DNA from: Cordia subcordata
Taxonomy: Eukaryota > Streptophyta > Magnoliopsida > Boraginales > Cordiaceae
Direction: 5' to 3'
Assembly: GCA_028554755.1 (NCBI GenBank)
Contig: JAPTOF010000030.1
Location: 868,001 to 932,000, forward strand
DNA: 64,000 nt
Part shown: positions 55,595 through 64,000 of the stretch, piece by piece
How positions within the stretch are numbered: position 1 is the first letter of the stretch
Layout: every line of letters starts with the position of its first letter
Made by a program: the position numbers and the translations under genes
The notes under the pieces: generated by a model
The model's input: only the letters and a program-made list of their open reading frames with translations
Database searches by the model: none
What the model was told of the DNA's origin: nothing

Positions 55595-57473
55595 TGTAGG
55601 ATCGATATTATTAAGTGTGATGTATCCTAGTCCATATTTTAAAAATTCTACCAAGAAAACATGCTAGGAAAATAAAATAACCACATAACACACACAAGAA
55701 CATGCTTAAGAACATATAGAATATAACTAGTACTTGCAAAAATATGTAAAGCTAGCCTCTTGAAGTGTGGCGCCTTTGATGAAGCTAAAACAGTCACGAG
55801 CTTTGTTCCCGTACACGAACAAAGCCGCTAAAAATTTTACTATAAGGGTGTCGCAATCGGCAACTCCGTAGTCTTCTTCCCTATGATTAAAGAGACTTAT
55901 CTTGAGAGAATAGCCACTTGTGTGGGAAAAAGCAAAGTAATATGCTCTTGAAAAACTAGAGCAAAAATCGCACAATAAGTGTGTACTATGTGTTGTAGTA
56001 TTTTCTTGCCAAAAAGGAAGAAATCAACTACAAAGTGGATTGCATAAAAGCTATAAGGTCTTGTCTTTTTATAGAGAGAACGTTGGCACCCAAAGTTGCT
56101 AATCTTTCAATGTGGGAGAAAATTTCATGTAGTATTTCCTTTATGCAACTTGTTAACTTGTATTGGAAGACTTGTGCAAGTTGTCCACTTGTTTTGTAGT
56201 ATTTTGCAAGTTGTCCACTTGGCTTGGAAGACTTGGGCCAAGCCCAACAAATAGTTCATAATCTATGTGGAGGCCCAAGCCCAATAAGAAACCATCCAAG
56301 CCCAATTAGGTTATCTTGGATTCTAAAGAAAGCCCAAACCCAATTCCAAGCTTTCACCTAATAAGGCTACTACCACAATATGGAATTTGCTCTTTCAAGA
56401 TTACTCTCTTAAATTCATTTCAATAAGGAAAGGGACGAAGAAGACATAATTAACCTCGGCTTCCAAAAATAATTAGAAATGTCCTTGCCCGATCTAGGTG
56501 ACATAATAATTATTTTTAACTCCGATCTATTCTACCATAAGATCAAAGTTGCACTCCAAGAATAATTGCTATTACCCAGAAGCTTATCACAAAAGAATGT
56601 GAACTTTGTCTTTGACCTACTAAATAACTGACCATAATGCCCCTCTATGTATACCCACAACTAAGACCGGTCTTTTGGCCTGTGTACTATCACCTCCTTA
56701 GCTGTATCTTTTTCCGTTGGGTTTCTTGTCCTATTGTCAACCATCCTTGGTCATGGAATCTCTTGATCTCGGGAGCAACCATGAAGCCATATAACAGACA
56801 CACCTATAAAGGTAGTATCACTAGATCTAGATTCGGATGATAAATTTGGACAATCCCAAAGGGGCACATAGATTCCATTTTTGCATATGCATGTTCCAAT
56901 TAATTAGAAATTAGCACTCAATGCACAAGGTTGTTGATCCTAATAAAGTAAGATCTCACCCACAGTGAATCAAAGTACCAAACCCTAACTTCATTAGTTC
57001 ATCCACATATACTCAAGATTAAGAGCAATGATCATTTAGTAGCAGTGAGTATCTTGTTTTCTTTCTTTGATAGTATGTCTTTAGAAAACATACTCACAAT
57101 GGTCCTGTCCAATACGTGACACACGTACTATCGAGACAAATCCGAAAAATCCTCCAATGACCTAGGTAGATCACCCTCAACGAGGAGACTTGCTTAATAT
57201 AACCTTATCCCGGTAGAGTGCACAACACTACCATTCGGTTATGGATTTAATTTATGACGTGACTAAATCTAGACTTGGACCTACTGTGCGTCCAGCCTCA
57301 CTGCGCACCCAAGTCATTAGTTCAAGTAAAATGGCCTTTACACGTGCATCAATAAAATATAATAGAGATAATATGTAAGAAACTCATAATGTCATATAAC
57401 AAAAATGATTATACATTGTTTCATATCCAAAGTGTCATGTACAAGTGAGCTTTAGGGCATACTAATCCTAATA
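55595..57473 (-). repeat. COP2 3' LTR
   Basis: This 1879-bp LTR reads, in reverse, TATTAGGATTAGTATGCC at the start (usual TGTTAGG changed) and CGATCCTACA at the end. It holds no recognisable gene; the frame 56637-56840 is chance. Confidence 0.9.
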
Positions 57474-57486
57474 ATCTCCTACTTGC
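57474..57486 (-). other. COP2 polypurine tract
   Basis: Reading in reverse, GCAAGTAGGAGAT precedes the LTR start, the usual copia arrangement (family GCAAGTGGGAGAT). Confidence 0.85.
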
Positions 57487-57487
57487 A

Positions 57488-58290
57488 CTAAAGATCACTT
57501 CTGCAAAGCCTAATACCCAAAGACTCTAAATGTGTGGCAAACACTTTCTCTGAAAGAGTCTTAGTAAATGGGTCTGCCAGGTTTTCCACTAAAACTATCT
57601 TTTCAACTACTACATCTTCTCTCTGAATAAATTCACAGATCAAATGATATTTCTGTTCAATGTGTTTACCCTTTTTGTGATTCCTGGGCTCTTTACATTG
57701 TGAAACAGCATCGTTGTTGTCGTAAAACAACGTCATTGGTCTATGAGCTGCCGACACAACTTCTAGGTCTAAAAAGAACTTTCATAGACATACTACCTCT
57801 TTCGTAGCCTCAGATGCTATTACATACTCGGCCTCCATGATAGAGTCAGCAATACAATTTTGCTTCACACTTCTCCATGAAATAGCTCCTCCTGACAGAG
57901 TGAAAACATATCCAGAAGTAGACTTCCTGGAATCTCTGTTAGATTGGAAATTCGAGTCTGTATAGGCTAATTGTGTTAGATCATGTACACGGTATTCTAG
58001 TACATAATCCTTAGTTTCTTACAGGAATTTGAATATATGCTTAACCGCGACCCAATGTGCCGGTCCAGGGTTTGACTGATATCTACTAACCATGCCAACA
58101 GCAAAGCAGATATCTGCTCTTGTACATAACCTAGCATACATGAGGCTTCCAACTGCTGAAGCATAAGGCACTCACTTCATTCTCTCTATCTCTTCAGGTG
58201 TTTTAGGACATTGATCCTGAGATAGATAAACTCCATGTCTAGAAGGTAATGAGGCCTTCTTATAGTTTTGCATGTTAAACCTGACCAATA
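57488..58290 (-). pseudogene. COP2 RNase H
   Basis: The minus-strand frame includes LMYARLCTRADICFAVGMVS, DSNFQSNRDSRKSTSGYVF, IMEAEYVIASEATKE, YDNNDAVSQCKEPRNHKKGK and ADPFTKTLSEKVFATHL. Stops occur near 58020 and 57783 (frame of LFYDNND starts anew at about 57757). The catalytic acidic residues are partly changed (DSNFQS instead of DADWAG-like, YDNN for CDNT). The N-terminal side is cut by LN16. Confidence 0.85.
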
Positions 58291-58947
58291 TCTTTCTTTT
58301 TTTTTTTTTTTGCGGGGCAAGTAAGATTAGTAATATTCCATCAAATTAAAAGTTTACATGTACAAAAGATGTGAAGAAAGACAAGCACCTATACAATAAT
58401 ATCTTCTAATCTCCACAATCTACATAAAGTTTTGTTCAAAAGAGAAGGCTGAAATTTTCTACCATTTGTAAGTTTAACTCTAACATCATTAAAGATAGTG
58501 ACAAAAATAGACTCCTCGGTTCTAGCTTGATTTTTGTAGATACGTTGATTCCTTTCAATCCAAATGTTGTAGATGGCTGCCCCAAAAAGATGCTTGAAAA
58601 TTGTGGCCTTCAAATGCTTTTCAAGGGCAAATGGAGTGGTGTAATCAATAATTTCATGCCAACAAATCAGATTTTCCGGAACACGAGTGAGTTGCAAACC
58701 CTTTCTCCAAATCCTCCTGGTGAAATAACATTCAAAGAAGAGATGCTCCCTAGTCTCACAACCCATGTAACAAAATATACACATTGGGTTAATATTAAGG
58801 CCTCAACGCAAGATTCTATATTTTGTGCTAAGGCGATCATGAAAAGCAAGCCAAACAATGAAGCTATGTTTAGGATTGTGCCTCTTGTGCCAAATGTAAT
58901 TAAATCCTTTAAAATGAGTGCCCTTTCTTCTAATACTTTCCCAAGTG
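58291..58947 (-). mobile_element. LN16: truncated LINE in COP2
   Basis: This starts with a T run at 58294-58311 and TGCGGGGCAAGTAAGATTAG; the minus-strand frame 58389-58784 is a zf-RVT-like module (CIFCYMGCETREHLFF) closely matching LN13. It is truncated at about 58947. No target duplication was found; compared with related copia sequence a few target bases between QAS and the KILVRF-like part may be missing. Confidence 0.85.
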
Positions 58948-59870
58948 AAGCTTGAGATAGGGCTAGCCTTCTATTCTTATGATCTCGCATAAGCTTGATA
59001 CCTAGAACATAACTAGCTTCTCCTAAATCCTTCATTTGAAATTGAGTAGAAAGCCAAACCTTGATGGATGATAATATCCCCACATCATTTCCAATTAGTA
59101 GGATATCATCCACATACAGAACCAAAAAAGCTATAGCATTTCCATTACGCCTCTTATATATGCAAGGTTCATCAATATTTTGATCAAAACCATAAGATTT
59201 AATTGCCCGATGAAATTTGACGTTCCATGCTCTAGATGCCTACTTTAAGTCCATAAATAGACTTTTTTAACTTACAAACCAAATGTTCCTGGCCTTTAGC
59301 AACATATCCATCTGGTTGTGTCATATAAATGGTCTCGTTAAGCTCTCCATTAAGAAAAGCTGTCTTGACGTCCATTTGCCATATCTCGTAGTCATAATGA
59401 TATGCGATAGCAAGAAGTATCCAGATGGATTTAAGCATGGCTACTTGTGAGAAAGTTTCCTCGTAATCAATCCGTTCTTTCTGAGTATAACCTTTCGCTA
59501 CCAACCTTGCTTTAAAGGTTTCAACTTTCCCATCAACTCTTCTTTTCCTCTTATAGACCCATTTGCACCTTATAGGTTTTACCCCTTCAGGTGCAACTAC
59601 AAGATCCCAGACTTTATTAGAATACATAAATTCTAACTCTGAATCCATTGCCTTATGCCATTGGTCGGCATCTATGTCGGAAACTACTTCATCATAACTT
59701 GTGGAATCCACCACCTGATTCTGTGAAGAAGTCTGAAAGGACTCCCATAGTATCTATGAGGAGGCCTGGATATCCTCCCACTACGACGATGCTCCAATAT
59801 ATGAGATGTAATATGCTGTTCTTTTCCATTCACAGTTACCACAAGTGTTACTGGAGATTCTTGTGAAATC
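58948..59870 (-). pseudogene. COP2 reverse transcriptase
   Basis: The minus-strand blocks are 59232-59714 (DADQWHKAMDSELEFMYSNK, KARLVAKGYTQKERIDYEET, IWQMDVKTAFLNGELNE, CKLKKSIYGLK) and 58948-59125 (VLYVDDILLIGNDV, LGEASYVLGIKLMRDH). The catalytic YVDD is intact, but a frameshift between the two blocks (about 59130-59230) breaks the protein. The upstream proline and serine-rich linker runs to about 59870. Confidence 0.88.
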
Positions 59871-60822
59871 TCATCTAGAACAACTTCAGAATCTGGTGTT
59901 TTCTGGACCATTTCATCATTCCTAAGTATCTAGCATGGGTGCTTATAAACACCTTTTGCTCCTTAGGATTATAAAAAATCCCACCTCTGGTTTCTTTAGG
60001 ATATCCAATGACATAGCATAACTCGAATCTTGGTTCCAATTTTGAAGCATCACTATTAAGTACATAAGCTGGATAGCCCCAAATATGGAGATGATTTAGA
60101 CTAGGCTTATGCCCAGTCCACATTTCTTGAGGTGTCCTAGGTACTGATTTAGATAGTACCAAGTTCAAGATGTATGCTACTGTTTCAAGGGCATACCCTA
60201 AAAAAGATAAAGGTAATGATGCATGACTCATCATTGACCTAACCATATCTAATATGGTATGATTTCTTCTTTCTGCTACACCATTTTGCTGAGGAGTCCC
60301 TAGTGCAGTCAACTGAGACACTATCCCTTCTTGTGTAAGATAGTCTCTAAACTCACTCGAGAGGTATTCACCACCTCGATCAGACTAAAGGGCTTTGATA
60401 TGTTTATCTAATTTCCACTCTGCCTCAGCTTTGAACTCTTTGAATTTCTCAGAGGATTCAGACTTACGTCGCATCAGATATATATATCCATACCTAGAGT
60501 AATCATCAGTAAAAGTAATGAAATATTCATAACCTCCTCGTGCAGGTTTGCTCATAGGACCACACACATCAGTGTGAACCAATTCCAATACTTCTTTGGC
60601 CCTTTTTCCTTCAGAAGAAAATGACCGTTTAGTCATCTTCCCTTTGAGACAAGATTCACACGAAGGTAGATCTTCGAGATCTAATGAGCTAAGATGCCCA
60701 TCCTCGACTAATCTCCGAATTCGCTTTAGACTAATATGTCCTAAGTGTAGGTGCCAAAGATAAGTATCATTGGTCGAAGAAACCTTCCTTTTCCAGGAAT
60801 TCGTTTGTTCTATATTATGCAA
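59871..60822 (-). pseudogene. COP2 integrase
   Basis: The minus-strand frame 60385-60822 holds WHLHLGHISLKRIRRLVEDG and CESCLKGKMTKRSF (zinc-binding part), then HTDVCGPMSKPARGGYEYF with the first Asp. A TAG near 60386 falls where the second catalytic part ([11 protein letters not shown]) should be. The block 59875-60321 has [21 protein letters not shown] with the Glu, and [20 protein letters not shown]. The protein is broken. Confidence 0.87.
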
Positions 60823-60839
60823 TGAGTTTGTAATAAGTT

Positions 60840-61230
60840 TTATATAGAATAAGTTATCATGTATGCTACTGGAACAAATAATATTTCCATCTCTACTAAT
60901 ATCAACACCAGAATGGAAATCAATGCAAAAACCATCAATATTAATTGCGAAATAGAGATAAGGTTTTTATGTACATCTGGAACATAATAAAAATTATTCA
61001 AAAATATCTTCCTATTACATGGAAAATTTAAGCACATTCCTCCCACTGCAGCAGCCCATACTTTTGCTCCATTACCCAATCTCAGAGCAAACTCCCCTTT
61101 ATCTAGTTCCTTCATTCCCTGAAACCAATGCAAAGAATTGCAAATGTGGTTAGTGGCTCCAGAGTCTACAATCCAAGAATCAGTAGAATCAACCACTAAG
61201 CAGGTTTCAATGTAGAACAAAAGAAGTGTA
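60840..61230 (-). pseudogene. COP2 protease
   Basis: The minus-strand frame contains SWIVDSGATNHICNSLHWFQ, the standard copia aspartic protease motif DSGA, and continues KLGNGAKVWAAAVGGM-like sequence. A frameshift near 60950 follows (NLISISQL is before it). It is a short relic of the cleaving enzyme. Confidence 0.85.
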
Positions 61231-61241
61231 CCTATTTGGCC

Positions 61242-62075
61242 TCAAGCCAAGTACTTCGGGCAATCCTTTTTCCAATGTCTTTTTAGGCCACATTTAAAGC
61301 ATTTGCCCTTGGGCTTTTCACCTATTAACTGCCTGGGCTGTTCACCATTTCTCTTCTTTTTCCCTTGACCACGTTTTTGCTTGCCCTTTCCTTTGAACTT
61401 TCTCCCTTTCGGGTTAAGTCCAGAAGTGGATGCTTGAACCATATTTATGTGGCTTTTATTTTTCATTATGGCTTCTGCAGCTAGGAGCTCTTTCATTAAT
61501 TCTGTCATATCCATGTTCATCTTGCTCATGTTATAATTAAGCTTGAACTGAGTATAGGATGATGGTAGAGTCTCCAGAATCATGTCTACCTTTGACTGTT
61601 CATCTATGTTTGCTCCTAGGATCTCGACAGTATTGAAGTAATCCATCATTTTGAGAATAAGCTCCCTGACAGATGCTCCTTCTGCCATTCTTTGATTCAT
61701 AATTTCTCTAAGAGCACCTCGCCTTGCGGGCCTGCTCTTATCAGTAAACATATGAGACAGTGAGGTCATTATTTCTTTTGCAATTTCCATATGATGATAC
61801 TTGCTCTGCGAATATCTAATATAGAAGCCATCATATAGCACTTAGCCATACTATTGGCTTTCTGCCATTTTTCCTCAGCATCTTTCTGGGCTTCAGAAGA
61901 GTTAGCCCTCACAACAGGACAAAGAGTTGTTAGGACATGCTTGTACTCTTCTGCGATGAGTAATATGTCCAAGTTTGGTTCCCAGTCCACAAAATTCAGT
62001 CCAGTGAACTTGTGCTCTTTGAGAATTGTAGCTAGTGGACTGAACGAAGATATTTTTCTGGATACAACAATATAA
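61242..62075 (-). pseudogene. COP2 gag
   Basis: The minus-strand frame begins upstream of LKEHKFTGLNFVDWEPNLDI (UBN2-type capsid) at about 62040, with a frameshift at about 61830 into 61242-61841 (YHHMEIAKEIMTSLSHMF, LPSSYTQFKLNYNMSK), and ends with a CCHC knuckle, CFKCGLKRHWKKDC, and CPKYLA. No good ATG is visible at the start; the start may be in the leader or by splicing. Confidence 0.83.
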
Positions 62076-63719
62076 TCATAATTAATTTATGAGTATAGAA
62101 TTGATGCATGTATAATATGTATGCTATCTTTGGAAATAAAACATACAAGTACTTTTTACATCATTTGCCTTTGAGTAGATCAACCCTTTAAGCTACTCGA
62201 TTTAACAGTGTCTCAATGTACTTATAAGAACTCCATCGATGGGATGGCCGAACTTATGAATATTAAGTTAAGTGCCACCACTTATTTGAATTAACAATTG
62301 TCTGGATATGATCCATTTGAATAATTCAATCACTGTTTTGTTTGGCTTCTTAAATTCGGTAGCGAACTTTATCGATAGGCTGGCCGAACCTACTATTAAG
62401 TTGAGTGTACACCCATTCCTAATGTTTATTTCCCCAAACATTCTTGATTTAAGCCCTCCAATGGGATAGTGACTTTAATCAATGTTGCGTAAAGCACTCT
62501 TTAGTGAAGAACTCCACCAATAGGATGGTCGAACTTACTAACACCCTTTTGAATAAATATTTTATATTTCACCTTGTTAAATCTAGATAAAGTGTCACCT
62601 TCCGATGGGGAAGTTAATGACATTTACCATTAACGTGAATCGGATATGGAAAGCCGTGGGGTTTTTCCAGTCCCCTCTCCCACTCAATATTTTAACATAA
62701 GGGTTTTCTCTATTTTTGGTATTCTTGCTTTTGTTTTAGATCTAAACATGCTTTGGATTTGTGAAACCCTTTGGTTTTTGCGAATCCCTTTTATTTTACT
62801 AAAACATTGCAATACCATAATAGATTACTTACCTAAATCTGGGTGCTTAGACCCTTAGGTAGATATATATTTGTAAATTTCAAGTTAAGTTCTTTTAATG
62901 TTGTCATGAGATCTCATGGCATCTTTAGACATAGCCACTTATAATTATCTTGTCTAAGCCATTCCCATAAACTTAACTATCCTTGAAAATTAACTCATAG
63001 GTATGACTGATTTTTATATATCCTAATGAGTGGACATATTTCTAGGTGGCAATCATGCTAATGCAAATATGTTAAAACATATATCAATGCATTATAAACA
63101 TCCACCAAAATACGTTAGAATCCCTCTTTGACGGCTCCTTGCAATCTTCAACAAAACAGCACACATAGTTGCTTTTTCTGCCTCAGCCGGTCGACAGTCA
63201 ATAAGAGCCGGTCTACCGGCTCCAATTGCTTCAAGAATTTTTTTCTCTCTAGAGTAGCCAGTCGACCTAGTCGGACGCCTTACCGGTCGACCGGCTAGGT
63301 CCAGCCAATCGTCCAGCTTGCTTACCCGACAGAATATTCCTCTATGCTGTTTTCTTGTTTTTCTCCTTAGTCTTCAAATATTATAATAATACACTTTGTT
63401 ATTGCTAATACAAGCTTTATAAAGAAACATTTCAAGGATATCAAAACATCCTATGCTTCTTTTAAATAAATTATAAGCAATAACCGTAAATATTTATACA
63501 TGAAATCGCCTATGGCCAAGCTTTGTTGACCGTACACGAAAATATATCATGCATACATACGAACCATCAAGGGGATTTTATATTACCTGCACATACAAGC
63601 ATAGAACCACAAGTATATGCAACACAAGATTTCCTAATCTTGCCACTCTCAAGATGACTAACATATTTATGCAAATACAATATTTTTGCATAGTCTAAGC
63701 ATGTTGTGTGTGAGCCTAA
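62076..63719 (-). other. COP2 leader with repeats, no gene
   Basis: The 1.64-kb stretch between PBS and gag shows no coding block. Three diverged repeats, each containing a GGATGGCCGAACTTA-like core, lie at 62227-62274, 62363-62409 and 62508-62545. A palindrome array lies at 63184-63325. Confidence 0.6.
63184..63325 (-). repeat. Palindrome array in COP2 leader
   Basis: Copies are AGCCGGTCGACAG (63185), AGCCGGTCTACCGGCT (63206-63221), GCCAGTCGACC (63257) and ACCGGTCGACCGGCT (63282-63296). These are the same motif as in ATH and COP1. Confidence 0.6.
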
Positions 63720-63731
63720 GCTCTAATACCA
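63720..63731 (-). other. COP2 primer binding site
   Basis: On the minus strand, TGGTATTAGAGC sits two bases from the 5' LTR, matching the initiator-Met PBS with one change from TGGTATCAGAGC. Confidence 0.88.
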
Positions 63732-63733
63732 AT

Positions 63734-64000
63734 TGTAGGATCGATATTATTAAGTGTGATGTATCCTAGTCCATATTTTAAAAATTCTACCAAGAAAACA
63801 TGCTAGAAAAATAAAATAACCACATAACACACTCAAGAACATACTTAAGAACATATAGAATATAACTAGTACTTGCAAAAATATGTAAAGCTAACCTCTT
63901 GAAGCGTGGCGCCTTTGATGAAGCTAAAACCGTCACGACCTTTGTTCCCGTACACGAACAAGGCCGCCAAAAATTTTACTATAAGGGTGTCGCAATAGAC
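63734..64000 (-). repeat. COP2 5' LTR, partial
   Basis: The stretch is the counterpart of 55595 onward, with about ten differences in 265 bases. It continues outside the window. Confidence 0.9.

Larger units (their letters stand above)
55595..64000 (-). mobile_element. COP2: reverse Ty1/copia element, 5' LTR incomplete
   Basis: The left LTR (55595-57473) and the right LTR (from 63734) flank PPT, RNase H, RT, integrase, protease, gag, leader and PBS in the reverse order expected of a minus-strand copia element. The first about 265 bases of the two LTRs differ at roughly ten positions by my count, so it is older than COP1. LN16 interrupts the RT/RNase H region. Its target duplication cannot be checked because the right end is outside the window. 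Confidence 0.92.

Noticed and set aside
56637..56840. Short ORF in the COP2 3' LTR.
   Set aside because: LTR sequence is non-coding, and the frame has no recognisable motif.

Overview
The window is flowering-plant nuclear DNA, and essentially all of it is transposable-element sequence. I recognised no host gene, tRNA, rRNA, CRISPR array or prokaryotic feature. The evidence for a plant is plant-type L1 LINEs (ORF1 with a DUF4283-like region and a CCHC knuckle; ORF2 with endonuclease, reverse transcriptase and a C-terminal zf-RVT-like module), an Athila-type Ty3/gypsy element with a tRNA-Asp-type primer site, and two Ty1/copia elements with initiator-Met-type primer sites. The species cannot be named from this sequence; a eudicot is likely but unproven. 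It looks like a heterochromatic nest. I label LINE copies LN1-LN16 in window order, the gypsy element ATH, and the copia elements COP1 and COP2.

Layout. 1-1338 is the 3' part of a divergent Athila-like LTR. 1343-14760 is a pile of LINEs: LN1 (ORF1 piece), LN2 (long, reverse, interrupted by LN3), LN4 (reverse) and LN5 (forward). LN6 (reverse) starts at 14761 and reaches about 55385, but it is split by LN7 (forward, itself holding the 61-bp LN8), by the whole ATH element (18360-48773, target duplication GCAAG) and by LN13 (forward). ATH carries the 274-bp LN9 in gag, a reverse solo LTR (25328-26925, duplication TTAGG) in pol, and COP1 (30483-47798) in its 3' LTR. COP1 carries LN10 in gag (duplication ATTGGAGCTCAA), LN10 carries LN11 (duplication TGGTTAACA), and LN11 carries LN12 (duplication TTACAAATTT). 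55386-55594 holds two small LINE remnants. 55595-64000 is COP2 in reverse, with LN16 in its RT/RNase H region and its 5' LTR running off the window.

How the parts work together. Each autonomous element type shows its normal order of domains: gag, protease, integrase, RT and RNase H for copia; gag, protease, RT, RNase H and integrase for gypsy; ORF1, then endonuclease, RT and zf-RVT in ORF2 for LINEs. Every complete set is broken by stops, frameshifts, deletions or insertions, so no copy here looks autonomous. The least damaged coding blocks are LN10 ORF1, COP1 integrase/RT, and LN4 RT.

Possible novelty. There is no obvious new enzyme system. The two best candidates are regulatory. One is a 20-nt hairpin repeated two to four times in each Athila-like LTR, whose stem pairs covary (TTGGCT/AGCCAA against TTAGCT/AGCTAA). 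The other is a 16-bp palindrome, AGCCGGTCGACCGGCT, arrayed in LTRs or leaders of otherwise unrelated gypsy and copia elements. Also notable are a LINE lineage that moved while carrying a frameshifting 215-bp tandem duplication in ORF2, and a short LINE derivative that lacks ORF2.
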